Positions 9,426-18,943 of a stretch of DNA of 39,196 nucleotides are shown one piece after another. Within the stretch, counting starts at the first letter, position 1, and each line of letters starts with the position of its first letter. The notes below the pieces were generated by a model. The model saw nothing but the letters and a program-made list of their open reading frames with translations, did no database searches and had not been told where the DNA came from. Location: assembly GCA_018668635.1 (NCBI GenBank), contig JABJCN010000049.1:1-39196 (forward strand). Direction: 5' to 3'. A program made the translations under genes and the position numbers. This DNA is from Opitutia bacterium. Lineage in GTDB: Bacteria; Verrucomicrobiota; Verrucomicrobiia; Opitutales; JABJCN01.

Positions 9426-9530
9426 ATAACAAATGGATATGAGGACAAACCAAAAGAGACAAACACAAGATTCCATGATCTCAAATGAAAACTTCTTTCC
9501 AAATCACCTCAACAAGAACATAGTGTATAA

Positions 9531-12500
9531 ATGCGTGGATTTCCCCTGATTTTTATTCTGCTCCATTTGACAGCAACGGCAAAGGACACTCCATTGGAAA
9601 AGTGGCACTCCGAGGAGCTTGACCTAATTGGTGATCAGGCGGAAGGCAGATTGCTGAGGATTGTAGAGGAAGGCAGAGGGCTCCCACAAATGGGCATGAC
9701 AGTGGAAGCCTGGGTGCTTGTCCGTAAAACTGCCCGCTGGGGCGGTATTCTGAGTGCGATTCAGGACAATGGTGCCTATGAACGCGGTTGGCTCCTTGGG
9801 TACGAGAACGACCACTTTTGTTTTGCCCTTGCTTCAGATAAAACAAAGCAACTGACCTATCTGAAGGCCAAGGAACCCTTTGTCCCGGGGTTTTGGTATC
9901 ACGTGGCTGGATCCTACGATGGAAAGGAACAACGAATCTATCTGGATGGAAAACTTACAGCCACCTCCACCGCACAAAGCGGTCCCCTTATTTACCCGCC
10001 CAAACTTCCCTTCACGCTTGGGGCCTACCGTGACGACAATGAGCAATACAATCTTGCGGGACAGATCGCCAGTGCAGCCATCTGGAACCGCGCCCTTACC
10101 CCGGTTGAAATCCTTCAGCACTTTGATTCCCGCAAAAAGGAATTCCACGGGATGGAACCTGCAAAGGAAGATTCCCCGCTTACCGGTGACTGGCCCACCT
10201 ACCAGCATGACAACCAGCGAAGTGGACGTACATCGGTCAAGCTAAACCTTCCACTTCACCTCCAATGGACCCGAGAGATACAGCATCCGCCAAAACCCGC
10301 GTGGCCGCCACCGGCAAAGCAGGATTTCTGGCACAATAAATTTAACCTGCAGCCTCGCGTCACCTACGACCGGGCCTTCCATGTTGTGGGTGATGGCAAC
10401 CGCCTTTTCCTTGGTTCATCGGCGGACGATCAGGTCCACTGCCTCGACCGCCTAAATGGAAAAACCATCTGGACCTTCTTTGCCGGCGGACCGGTTCGCC
10501 TTGCTCCCACCCTCGCCGGGAAAAAGCTGTTATTTGGCTCGGATGACGGCCATGCCTATTGTCTTGAGGCAACAACCGGCAAACTGCTCTGGAAAACCTC
10601 GGCAAATAACAATCCCAACCGACGCATTCCCGGCAATGGACGCCTAATCAGTCCCTGGCCTGTAAGATCTTCAATCATTGTTGACAGGACCGCGGCCTAC
10701 CTTTGTTCAGGAATCTTCCCCAACCAGGGGGCATGGCATCTGGCACTTGACGTACGCAACGGGAAAATCATCGATCAAAAACCCATCCAGTTTTCCCCGC
10801 AGGGTTACCTATCCCAACGTGGAGAACAGTTCCACATCCCCACGGGTCGCGACACCAAGGGAAAAACCATTTCTGCAGCAAAAAGACGGGGCAACAAGAC
10901 CAATGGCACGCCACCCACCACCGGCAAGGACCACCCATTCGCAGCTATTGCCACATCAAGCCATAGGATTGCTGGAGGGGAGAACAAGGTCGCGGCATTC
11001 GATCTATCAACAACAAGGAAGGTATGGGAGCAGACCGTTAATGGCCGGGCCTATTCCCTGTCTATCATTGGCGGGAGTCTGATTGTCAGTACTGATACCG
11101 GCAGCATCCACTGCTTCGGAACGGAAAAGGTGGTTCCAAAAATCAAGAAACGGGTAAGTACTCCCCAAATCACCCAACCGCCGACAAGACAGGTAACCAT
11201 TGCAATGAAACATCTAAAGAACAGTAAAGGTTACGCCCTTGTCCTTGGAGTGGAAAATCTCCTGTCAATCCGGAGTATTATCCAGTCTACAGACCTTCGC
11301 ATTACAATTGCTGCTAGGGATTCGGTCCTTGCCAACAAACTCAGGGCAGAACTGGCCACGCAATCTTTATATGGAAGCAGGGTAACTGTTCACCAAATAC
11401 CTGAAGAGGAAAAACTCCCCTACTCCGATTACCTTTTCAACCTGATCATTGAAGATGAAAATGGAAGCCCTACCCCGATCAATTGGGTGGAAGACATCCC
11501 ACGTCTGTTACAACCAATCAACGGTGTAGCTGTTTTGCGCAACAACCGGGTACTGCATGGAAAGCCTGTTTATGGTGCCGGCGAATGGACGCATATTTAT
11601 GCCAACCCGGCCAATACGGCCTGTAGCATGGACCAACGTGTATCCGGTAAACTAAACCTTCAATGGTTTGGTCTGCCCGGACCGGAAAAAATGCTGGATC
11701 GGCACCATCGATCGGCACCTCCCCTTTGGAAAAAAGGACGCATCTTCGTCCCTGGGAATGAACGTGTCTACGGGGTTGATGCCTACAACGGCATGGTATT
11801 ATGGGAACAGGAAGTTCCCGGTTCACGACGCGTCGGCATCTTTCGCGATTGCGGTTCCATGGCAGCCTCGTCAGAGGCTTTCTACATCGCTGCCAACAAC
11901 ACATGCCAGGCCCTGTCCCCTGAAACGGGAAAAACACTCCAGACCTTCACGGCCAAACATCCTTCGGGACAACCTGTGCACTGGGGCCTCGTCGCATACT
12001 CAGGAAACCTCCTTGTCGGATCAACAACCATCCCCGAAGCTTCCCGCAAGACCCACAGCGTTGCCACCATACGTGAGGGAACCTATTTTGACAACCGCCC
12101 AGCTGTCACCAGCAACAGTCTGTTTGCAATCAATCGAAAGTCAGGGGCAAATCTTTGGCAATACGTCCCAAAATCCGGTTCACTCCTCAACCCCACCCTG
12201 ACGCTGGCAGAAGGCAAGGCCTTCTTCCTTGAAAGCCGCAATCCCGAGACCCTCAAGTCCAAGTCAGGAAGATCCACCTACACTGAGTTTGCAGAGGCCA
12301 ATGGTGCGGACCTTGTTGCCCTCGATCTGGGTACCGGTAAGGAAGCCTGGCGGCAACCCCTTGAATTCCCCAAGGGACTCCAGAACAGTTCCCTTCTCAG
12401 CGCCAAGGGGCGCCTTGTTCTACAATATTCCCGAAACGAGAAAACCGTACGCTATGACACACGGGCATTCGATGCCAATTCCGGAGACCTCCTTTGGTCA

Positions 12501-12893
12501 CAGACCCAGGACAATCGGAATCGGGCCGGCGGGGACCATGGCGAGCAGGATCACCACCCGGTCATTATCGGCAACAAGCTTATTATTGAACCGCTGGCCT
12601 ATGAACTGGAAACCGGGAAGCGACTGCCGGAGTATGATCTCCGGCGAAATGGGCACGGGTGTGGAACCATGAGTGCCTCCGCCAGTTCCCTGTATTTTCG
12701 TGCGTCAAACCCCACTGAATACCTCCTCAAGGAAAGACGCCTCCGCAGAATCACCACCATATCCCGGCCAGGCTGCTGGATCAACATTATCCCGGCCGGT
12801 GGCCTTGTGCTCATCCCCGAGGCATCATCCGGTTGTACCTGTAATTTTGCAGTACAAGCCTCCATGGCATTCCTGCCAACCGGCAAGGATTGA
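9531..12893 (+). CDS. Exported LamG plus double PQQ-like beta-propeller protein with embedded methyltransferase-like domain
   Basis: The 1120-residue protein starts with a signal peptide (1-17). Residues about 30-205 form a LamG/concanavalin-type jelly roll (VEAWV, WYHVAGSYDG, IYLDGK, LAGQI). A first PQQ-like propeller follows from about 218 to 545, opening with WPTYQHDNQRSGRT and containing repeated cores such as LDRLNGKTIW and LEATTGKLLW. Residues 559-680 look like a Rossmann-type SAM methyltransferase: the glycine-rich first strand reads ALVLGVENLL rather than the usual LDLGxGxG, so cofactor binding is doubtful. A second propeller runs from about 690 to 1110 (WTHIYANPANTACS, VDAYNGMVLW). 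Such proteins are found in PVC bacteria without a proven role; binding PQQ, a glycan or only protein are all possible. It has its own promoter region, shared with the divergent sulfatase cluster. Confidence 0.87.
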   Translation: MRGFPLIFILLHLTATAKDTPLEKWHSEELDLIGDQAEGRLLRIVEEGRGLPQMGMTVEAWVLVRKTARWGGILSAIQDNGAYERGWLLGYENDHFCFALASDKTKQLTYLKAKEPFVPGFWYHVAGSYDGKEQRIYLDGKLTATSTAQSGPLIYPPKLPFTLGAYRDDNEQYNLAGQIASAAIWNRALTPVEILQHFDSRKKEFHGMEPAKEDSPLTGDWPTYQHDNQRSGRTSVKLNLPLHLQWTREIQHPPKPAWPPPAKQDFWHNKFNLQPRVTYDRAFHVVGDGNRLFLGSSADDQVHCLDRLNGKTIWTFFAGGPVRLAPTLAGKKLLFGSDDGHAYCLEATTGKLLWKTSANNNPNRRIPGNGRLISPWPVRSSIIVDRTAAYLCSGIFPNQGAWHLALDVRNGKIIDQKPIQFSPQGYLSQRGEQFHIPTGRDTKGKTISAAKRRGNKTNGTPPTTGKDHPFAAIATSSHRIAGGENKVAAFDLSTTRKVWEQTVNGRAYSLSIIGGSLIVSTDTGSIHCFGTEKVVPKIKKRVSTPQITQPPTRQVTIAMKHLKNSKGYALVLGVENLLSIRSIIQSTDLRITIAARDSVLANKLRAELATQSLYGSRVTVHQIPEEEKLPYSDYLFNLIIEDENGSPTPINWVEDIPRLLQPINGVAVLRNNRVLHGKPVYGAGEWTHIYANPANTACSMDQRVSGKLNLQWFGLPGPEKMLDRHHRSAPPLWKKGRIFVPGNERVYGVDAYNGMVLWEQEVPGSRRVGIFRDCGSMAASSEAFYIAANNTCQALSPETGKTLQTFTAKHPSGQPVHWGLVAYSGNLLVGSTTIPEASRKTHSVATIREGTYFDNRPAVTSNSLFAINRKSGANLWQYVPKSGSLLNPTLTLAEGKAFFLESRNPETLKSKSGRSTYTEFAEANGADLVALDLGTGKEAWRQPLEFPKGLQNSSLLSAKGRLVLQYSRNEKTVRYDTRAFDANSGDLLWSQTQDNRNRAGGDHGEQDHHPVIIGNKLIIEPLAYELETGKRLPEYDLRRNGHGCGTMSASASSLYFRASNPTEYLLKERRLRRITTISRPGCWINIIPAGGLVLIPEASSGCTCNFAVQASMAFLPTGKD

Positions 12894-12918
12894 TCCGAAA
12901 AATACTGGAATGCCCCGG

Positions 12919-15780
12919 CTAAATGAACACGTCCTTGACGTGGATCGTCTCAGTTGGGAGCAAGCCGTCCCTGGTTGCCGATGCAAGAATTTCCTGGGTG
13001 CCGTCCTGACGATGAAACATTACATTTCCGGGGCTTACAAAACGATTCCAGAACCCCTGGAAAATTAAGGCGCGCTCCTTGTTCCTGGCTAATTCACGGG
13101 GAACCGCATGGATTTTTATAACCTCACGGCGCCTCTTCTCCTTGAGGGTTTTTCGAACAATAAATGAGGAAATGCGGCCAGGAAGTATACGCTCAGCCCA
13201 TGTGTTCGAGAACCAACTTTCATGATATTTGAAATCGACAGAACGCTGAATAACATACCGGGCCTTGGTCAAGGGCCCAAAAACTTCTGAAAGGGCCTCG
13301 GCAAACAGTCGACTGGTATCTTCATCAACCTCTTCCATGAATGCTCGTATATAACCACCTGCCCTCTCAGCAACAATAAACCTGCGCACCAATTCCGTTG
13401 CACTCAAACCCTTGAGGAGGCCCACTTCATAAAGTGAGAAAATAATTGATCGACCAATAGCCTGAGTAAGTGTGCCTTCTGTCCATTCCGAGCCCATGGA
13501 ACGCATTGGTGGAAAACCACGGCCCATGCCCTTTTTTCCCTTGATTTCAACGGCCTTGATGGGCTCCGGATGATAAGGCTGACCGATCTTCCATAGGATG
13601 CGAAAATGCTCTCGTTGAGAGACTCTCTTCAGCATATCGCGGTTGAGATCAACCATGTTGTCCTCCACTCCCTCGATCTTCATCTCAGTAAAAGCAGCAT
13701 GAACGTGACCAACCCCTTTCTCTATTGCCCCATCGTCAGTAACCCCAAAAAGGCGGGTATGCTTACGGCGAAAACGAATATAGTCATCCATTCCCTTGGC
13801 AAACTCAGGTGCGATGCAGACAACATCCCAATTGTTGGCCAACTTCCAGGGCGCATCTGGATCAAGTCGAAATGAACGGCCACGCAGTTGATTGACGCTC
13901 ATCGAAGTCGTAACGCAACTCAGGTCAATTAGAACATTGATCTTGTTGGCATCCCACCCCTCCCCCAACAAACCCCTGGTTCCCACAAGGCAACGGGTTA
14001 TGCCCCGCTGAAAAAGATCGGTCAGCATCTCGACATATACACGGGGGCACCAGTCAGCACCTTTCCCCATAAGGACGAAAAAACCGGATTCCTCGGCCCA
14101 TTCAAAATCAACCGACTTGTGGTTTTGCTGAAGCCATTCAATAGCAGCCCCCTCCAGTCTGGGTTTTAGGTCATCATCAACCAGGACGGTTGAACCGGTA
14201 AGAAGGACCGGATCCAGGGCATCGGTCTCCTCGTCATTTAATAATTCCCTGAACGCAGCGATTGCCCCCCCGGCCTCCTTATCCAGCAAATGGCTGATTT
14301 CACCCGAAACGGCTGCGGTTTTTTCATAATCACAGATCACAACGGCGCGAATTGTATCTCCAAGGGCCTCCTGTTCCTTCTTCAGTATTGGAATAAGCGC
14401 CTGGGCCTTGGCGCGGGAATAGGCCAGCACCCTGGCTACTGGGGACGCGCAAACCTGATGACCGGTCTCCGTAATCTGAAGGCCAAGCATTCGAAGACGG
14501 GTAATGGCCCGTTCGGCAAGTTCATGGTCCTTGCTGCAGGATGAACCACGAAGAGCGTGGCGGATATACCATGAAACAAGGGGAATAAAACGATCTAACG
14601 GGTTGGTTAGAGTGGGGTGCACAATCAGCTCTTCGATCTCGGAAGGGCTGGGGACTCCAGTGGGAAGAAATCTCCCCTGATCGAGAAGAAAGAACCGTGC
14701 GGCACTTGAAAAAGCCGGAGCCCAATTGTCAAAATCCTGCCATGAATCAGCCTTGCGGGTTGGAAGTTCCAGTCCCGAAAGGATTCGATGGGCGTAGTCT
14801 GCCAAACCCTCACGAATGGGAATGCCATCTTTATCCACGGGAGGATTCGTTAAATCCTTGATGAGGGCATCCAGTGCATCGGATGCCTGAGCAACAAAAT
14901 GGAGCTCGCCAGTGTTTGGACGCACAAAATAAGCAAGATCCTGATAGGGGGCAAGAAAGCCATCCTTTACCACGGCGGGTACAGGCACCTCGTAGACAAT
15001 TGGGCCAAAATACTCCCGGTATCGCCGCGCGTCAGCGGTATCCTTGTGCCCATCGCCAGGAGGAGTGGCGGTCAGGCCAACGACAATGGGATCCCCCAGA
15101 TATTCCTGCGCCGCTGAAAGCACCCGCCCCCAGTGCCCCAGAAGATGGTGGCATTCGTCGAGAATTATTAACCCTACATTTAGCTCACGCAAACTCCGGA
15201 GAGCAGACCGGGAGGATGCATGCAGGAGTTTACCCAGATCCCCCTCCTGAGCAATCTCATCCCGCTTCTTTTTTCGATAAAAACCGAGGCGTTTTTTGTA
15301 ATAACCAGGATTATGGACCTCAAGGTCATCAATCCAGACCCGGGCCTCCGCGGGGTCAAGAGCCTGCTCCTTTTCGATAAGGACATCGATCCAGTCATGG
15401 ATCGCCATCTCATCCAACGCTTCGTCACCCCTAGATGGAAGTGTGACTGACTGATAGGTAAGGGAAGTTAACAGTGATGGCTTATCAGGGTCAGCGGAAA
15501 TCCATTCATGAGGAAGAGATGCACCATCAACCGAGAAAAGATCTGTACGGGCAGACCACTGGGATTGGATTGCCGTGTTTGGAGATAATACAAGAGCTGG
15601 TTTACGAATAACCTCAGCCCAAAGGAAAAGACCCGTTACCGTCTTCCCCGATCCCGGAGGTGCCACGACATGAATCTTTTTGAATCCGGATTTCAACTGT
15701 TGACGTGCAATTTGTACTACATCCTCCTGAGAAGGTCGAAGTTCGCCCTTAAACCGGATATTTGGAAATGAATCACTCAC
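12919..15780 (-). CDS. Superfamily 2 DEAD/DEAH-type helicase (XPB/Res-like)
   Basis: The 953-residue cytoplasmic protein has complete SF2 helicase signatures: an RPSQ segment at 15-18 that may serve as Q motif, Walker A APPGSGKT (40-47), Walker B DECHH (208-212), TATP (237-240), motif V GTRGLLGEGWDA (600-611) and motif VI QLRGRSFR (631-638). The first RecA domain contains a long charged insertion (about 120-200), and about 200 residues separate TATP from the start of the second RecA domain. The last 300 residues have no motif I recognise. It should use ATP to move on or remodel DNA or RNA; repair, restriction-like defence and transcription-related roles are all open. The start is GTG at 15780. 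It ends 25 bases from the convergent propeller gene and has no co-oriented partner. It is the only nucleic-acid enzyme in the window. Confidence 0.85.
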   Translation of the reverse strand: MSDSFPNIRFKGELRPSQEDVVQIARQQLKSGFKKIHVVAPPGSGKTVTGLFLWAEVIRKPALVLSPNTAIQSQWSARTDLFSVDGASLPHEWISADPDKPSLLTSLTYQSVTLPSRGDEALDEMAIHDWIDVLIEKEQALDPAEARVWIDDLEVHNPGYYKKRLGFYRKKKRDEIAQEGDLGKLLHASSRSALRSLRELNVGLIILDECHHLLGHWGRVLSAAQEYLGDPIVVGLTATPPGDGHKDTADARRYREYFGPIVYEVPVPAVVKDGFLAPYQDLAYFVRPNTGELHFVAQASDALDALIKDLTNPPVDKDGIPIREGLADYAHRILSGLELPTRKADSWQDFDNWAPAFSSAARFFLLDQGRFLPTGVPSPSEIEELIVHPTLTNPLDRFIPLVSWYIRHALRGSSCSKDHELAERAITRLRMLGLQITETGHQVCASPVARVLAYSRAKAQALIPILKKEQEALGDTIRAVVICDYEKTAAVSGEISHLLDKEAGGAIAAFRELLNDEETDALDPVLLTGSTVLVDDDLKPRLEGAAIEWLQQNHKSVDFEWAEESGFFVLMGKGADWCPRVYVEMLTDLFQRGITRCLVGTRGLLGEGWDANKINVLIDLSCVTTSMSVNQLRGRSFRLDPDAPWKLANNWDVVCIAPEFAKGMDDYIRFRRKHTRLFGVTDDGAIEKGVGHVHAAFTEMKIEGVEDNMVDLNRDMLKRVSQREHFRILWKIGQPYHPEPIKAVEIKGKKGMGRGFPPMRSMGSEWTEGTLTQAIGRSIIFSLYEVGLLKGLSATELVRRFIVAERAGGYIRAFMEEVDEDTSRLFAEALSEVFGPLTKARYVIQRSVDFKYHESWFSNTWAERILPGRISSFIVRKTLKEKRRREVIKIHAVPRELARNKERALIFQGFWNRFVSPGNVMFHRQDGTQEILASATRDGLLPTETIHVKDVFI

Positions 15781-15992
15781 GATTTTGATTTAAATTGCTG
15801 GGATGCCCTGGAAGCAATACGAGACAATTAATATTTTGCTACATGACATCTGTTTCAATTACCAATTAAATGTAGATTATGAAGACCATTGTAACAAAAT
15901 TGGAAAGAAATTAAAGGTAATATAGATATCCTCCTCTCCTTCCTGAAAAGCAATATCCCAATAACTTATGTCCAAAAATATTATTTAAAGAA

Positions 15993-16973
15993 ATGAAAAA
16001 ACTTCTCCCTATCCTCTTCTCTTCCGTTGCAATACTTAATGCCAAGTTTGAGCCCACTGCGCAGAACCGTATCGTCCCCAAGGGTTCCAAACTCGAGTTA
16101 CTATGGTCGGATGCAAAATTCACAGAGGGTCCTGCTGTTGCACCTGACGGAAGCATTTACTTCACATCTATCCGTACTTCACGGATCATGCGGTTTGACC
16201 CGAACACAGGGAAGACCACCCTCTTTCGAAAGAACAGTGGGAAAGCCAACGGGCTCATGTTTGACCGGCAGGGTCGTCTTGTTGCCTGCGAGGGTTCCGA
16301 CCACGGTAATCTTCGCGTGTCCATCACGGAAAAAGACGGAACCATCCGAACCCTTGCAGACAAGTTTGAGGGCAAGCGCCTAAATAGTCCAAATGACCTT
16401 TTTATCACATCGAAAGGCCGAATCTACTTCACTGACCCCCGTTACATCGGGCATGAACCTCGTGAACTGGATTTTGAAGGCGTGTATCTCATTGAACCCA
16501 ACGGTTTACTCAAACTCGCAACTAAAAAACTACAACGACCGAACGGCATTCTAATTTCAAGGGATGGGAAAACTGCCTACGTAGCTGACCATCATTCAGA
16601 AAATAAAAAAAATCGGCACCTCGTTTCCTTCAGCATAAAGAAAGATGGAACATTTGGAAAGAAAACCATCCTCTATGACTTTGGCGAAAGCCGTGCCGTA
16701 GACGGCATGGCCATGGATATGGAAGGTAACCTCTTCGCAACCGCCGGGGCAAACGATAACTCCGGGATCTATATTTTCTCTCCTGTTGGGAAACACCTGG
16801 CAAAAATCCCCCTCCCAGGTGCACCAACGAATTGCGCATTCGGCAAGGGGGAAGACAAAAACATACTCTATATAACGGCTGCAATTAAAGGCAGGAAGAA
16901 GAATACAATGGGGGCCTTTGGACTCTATCGCATCAGACTTGGCGTGATAGGACGACACGCTGCGACGGAGTAA
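15993..16973 (+). CDS. Exported SMP-30/gluconolactonase/LRE-like protein
   Basis: The 326-residue protein is a six-bladed propeller of the SGL family. A signal peptide spans residues 1-17 (MKKLLPILFSSVAILNA). E45 in FTEGP, N131-N134 in LNSPNDL and the later AVDGMAMD block match the divalent-metal site of SMP-30 and gluconolactonases. The family hydrolyses sugar lactones such as gluconolactone; here export suggests action on a lactone released or made in the periplasm, which would fit the oxidoreductase encoded next, but this is inference. A weak promoter-like pair TTGGAA-17-TAGATA lies at 15900-15928. The gene diverges from the helicase and is followed by a 410-base gap, so it is probably a single transcription unit. 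Confidence 0.88.
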   Translation: MKKLLPILFSSVAILNAKFEPTAQNRIVPKGSKLELLWSDAKFTEGPAVAPDGSIYFTSIRTSRIMRFDPNTGKTTLFRKNSGKANGLMFDRQGRLVACEGSDHGNLRVSITEKDGTIRTLADKFEGKRLNSPNDLFITSKGRIYFTDPRYIGHEPRELDFEGVYLIEPNGLLKLATKKLQRPNGILISRDGKTAYVADHHSENKKNRHLVSFSIKKDGTFGKKTILYDFGESRAVDGMAMDMEGNLFATAGANDNSGIYIFSPVGKHLAKIPLPGAPTNCAFGKGEDKNILYITAAIKGRKKNTMGAFGLYRIRLGVIGRHAATE

Positions 16974-17164
16974 TAATCCCAAATCACCATAGACATTCAG
17001 CAGAAGATTTTTGGACCCATACCTTTTTTAGTCGTTTAGGATTCCGGCTCGTCATCGTTCTCCATTCATATCTTTGATGGGCGTAAATGAATCTATTAAA
17101 TTTATTTAAATTTCAGTTCTCAACCACAATACACTTGCTTAATTAACTACTTTATAATTAATAC

Positions 17165-17194
17165 TTGTTATATACATTTAAATTCCACTATAAT
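17165..17194 (+). promoter_or_regulatory. Sigma70-like promoter TTGTTA-18-TATAAT
   Basis: A perfect -10 box (TATAAT, 17189-17194) lies 18 bases after TTGTTA (17165-17170, four of six matches to TTGACA) in a very AT-rich setting. Transcription would start near 17201. It lies about 50 bases before a terminator hairpin and 190 bases before the oxidoreductase gene. Confidence 0.5.
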
Positions 17195-17200
17195 ACCCTG

Positions 17201-17287
17201 TTAAGAAATTTTAATTTTCCGAATACAGGAAAAGCAGACAAAACACATCCGGGCGCACGGTTAAGGGAGACCGTGCGTCCTTTTTTT
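17201..17287 (+). ncRNA. Candidate small RNA or terminated leader, about 87 nt
   Basis: The interval runs from the predicted start of the promoter at 17165-17194 to the T tract of the terminator at 17251-17287. It has no open frame worth reporting, and contains a 6-bp hairpin (17215-17233) plus the terminator stem, whose loop carries the Shine-Dalgarno-like AAGGGAG. It could be a free-standing sRNA or an attenuated leader controlling the oxidoreductase at 17384. I do not recognise a known RNA family. Confidence 0.35.
17251..17287 (+). terminator. Rho-independent terminator
   Basis: An 11-bp stem (GGGCGCACGGT against ACCGTGCGTCC, one G-T pair) closes an 8-base loop (TAAGGGAG) and is followed immediately by seven T residues. 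It is 277 bases after the SMP-30-like gene, too far to be an obvious end for that gene, and it sits just downstream of a good promoter. Confidence 0.75.
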
Positions 17288-17383
17288 ACGAATATAGTAG
17301 GAGCAAATGATTGCGTTGGAGATATTTGATTGAAATAAATACTCTTCTTAAAAATCCAACCATCCCTCCAGCCTGCAAAATTC

Positions 17384-18841
17384 ATGAGCACCACCTCCCG
17401 TAGAACCTTCATCAAGAATTCAACCGTGGCCAGTGGTGCCACCCTTGTTCTCGCCGGTACAGCATCCTCTCCAAGAGTACTTGGCGCAAACAACCGGCTC
17501 CGTGTGGCAGTCGCCGGGTTGAATGGACGAGGAAGCAGTCATATTGGGGGTTACTCAGGTCAACCCGATGTTGAAATCGCATGGCTTGTTGACCCGGACA
17601 AAAACGTACTCGAACGCCGACTGGCAGACTTAAAAAAGCGTACAAAAGGAACATTTAACACCAAGGGCACGACTGACATTCGTAAGGCTCTTGAAGACAA
17701 GAACCTCGACGCCGTTTCCATTGCAACCCCCAATCATTGGCACTCCCTGATGACCATCTGGTCAGCTCAGGCAGGCAAGCATGTCTATGTTGAAAAACCC
17801 ATGAGCCATGATGTAACGGAGGGTCGCGTTGCCGTCGAGGCCCAAAAGAAATACGGAGTTGTCGTTCAGCATGGCACCCAGCGTCGCAGTGACGCCAGAA
17901 TTGCAGGTCTACACGAGGCAATAAAAGCTGGTAAGTTCGGTAAACTAAAAATTGCATACGGCTACTGTTGCAAGCCACGAGGAGGCATTGGCAACAAGAC
18001 TTCATCGAATCCACCCGCCAACCTGGACTGGAATATCTGGCGTGGACCTGCAAAAATCCAGCAGTACCATGGCAACTACACTCATTATAACTGGCACTGG
18101 TTCTGGGCAACAGGCAATGGAGACCTCAATAATCAAGGCACGCATCAACTGGATGTTGCCCGCTGGGCTATTGACGATGACCAGACTCATCCCGTGAGAA
18201 CCATGGCCATAGGCGGTCGCTTCCAGTGGAATGACCAGGGTGAAACCCCAAACACAATGTTTGGAATAGCCGAGTATCCAAATGGCCAGCAAGTCATGTT
18301 TAACGTTCGCAATGTAAATTACAAGGGGTACCAGCGACAGGTTGAGAATGAATACTACTTTGAAGACGGTGGTAAAATCATTCGTGGCAAATATTATGCC
18401 AAGGGTAGCACTAAAGGCGAAGGTATTTCAGTCCCTCAGGGAAAAGTAACACCAGGCGGAAACTGGGGTAGTTTCATTGCCGCTTGCAGGGCCGGAAAAC
18501 CTGAGATGGCCAACGGCAATGTTTACGACGCGCACTATGGTTGTGTCCTTGGGCATCTAATGAACAACTCCTACCGCCTTGGCGAAAAAGTCCCCTTTAA
18601 CGAAAAAGCAGGAAAGTTTGGTGACAATGCTGATGCCCACGAACATTTTATGAAGCTACATTCAACCATGAGCCAAGGTGTTGGAGTTCCCGAGGACAAA
18701 GCCGACTATACCGTGGGCCCCTGGCTCACGTTCAACCCAAGGACAGAACAACATACTGGAGCTCATGCCAAGGAAGCGAATATCCTTCTCAAGGATCCAA
18801 ACAGCTCTGGCTTTGAGGTTCCTGATCCAAACAAGGTTTAA
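17384..18841 (+). CDS. Tat-exported Gfo/Idh/MocA family oxidoreductase
   Basis: The 485-residue protein begins with a twin-arginine signal (SRRTFIKNS, R6-R7) and a hydrophobic stretch to about residue 35. The Rossmann fold follows: VAVAGLNGRG at 41-50 binds NAD(P), and VEKP (136-139) carries the conserved lysine of the family. A later segment, NNQGTHQLDVARW, holds the substrate-site histidine and aspartate of the C-terminal domain. The family oxidises or reduces sugars and inositols, and some members use a tightly bound NAD to hydrolyse glycosides. Tat export of a folded, cofactor-loaded enzyme is common in PVC bacteria. It lies downstream of the terminator-bearing leader and about 100 bases upstream of the PSCyt operon. 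Its exact substrate cannot be read from the sequence. Confidence 0.92.
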   Translation: MSTTSRRTFIKNSTVASGATLVLAGTASSPRVLGANNRLRVAVAGLNGRGSSHIGGYSGQPDVEIAWLVDPDKNVLERRLADLKKRTKGTFNTKGTTDIRKALEDKNLDAVSIATPNHWHSLMTIWSAQAGKHVYVEKPMSHDVTEGRVAVEAQKKYGVVVQHGTQRRSDARIAGLHEAIKAGKFGKLKIAYGYCCKPRGGIGNKTSSNPPANLDWNIWRGPAKIQQYHGNYTHYNWHWFWATGNGDLNNQGTHQLDVARWAIDDDQTHPVRTMAIGGRFQWNDQGETPNTMFGIAEYPNGQQVMFNVRNVNYKGYQRQVENEYYFEDGGKIIRGKYYAKGSTKGEGISVPQGKVTPGGNWGSFIAACRAGKPEMANGNVYDAHYGCVLGHLMNNSYRLGEKVPFNEKAGKFGDNADAHEHFMKLHSTMSQGVGVPEDKADYTVGPWLTFNPRTEQHTGAHAKEANILLKDPNSSGFEVPDPNKV

Positions 18842-18943
18842 TTTTTTGTCCACCAAGACGAGCATTCCTGACTGTGCCATGAGATGACTCGATGTGTTGC
18901 CATTTGCAACATGATCTCGAGACACTGTGATAAGCTGTATCAC

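Larger units (their letters stand above)
16974..17383. other. 410-base AT-rich intergenic region with a small-RNA-like unit
   Basis: No convincing coding frame is present. The first 190 bases are AT-rich and unstructured by eye. The right half holds a sigma70-like promoter (17165-17194), a small perfect hairpin (TTTTCC at 17215-17220 against GGAAAA at 17228-17233) and a terminator hairpin with a T tract (17251-17287). The last 96 bases lead to the oxidoreductase start and must hold another promoter if the terminator is efficient. Confidence 0.7.
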
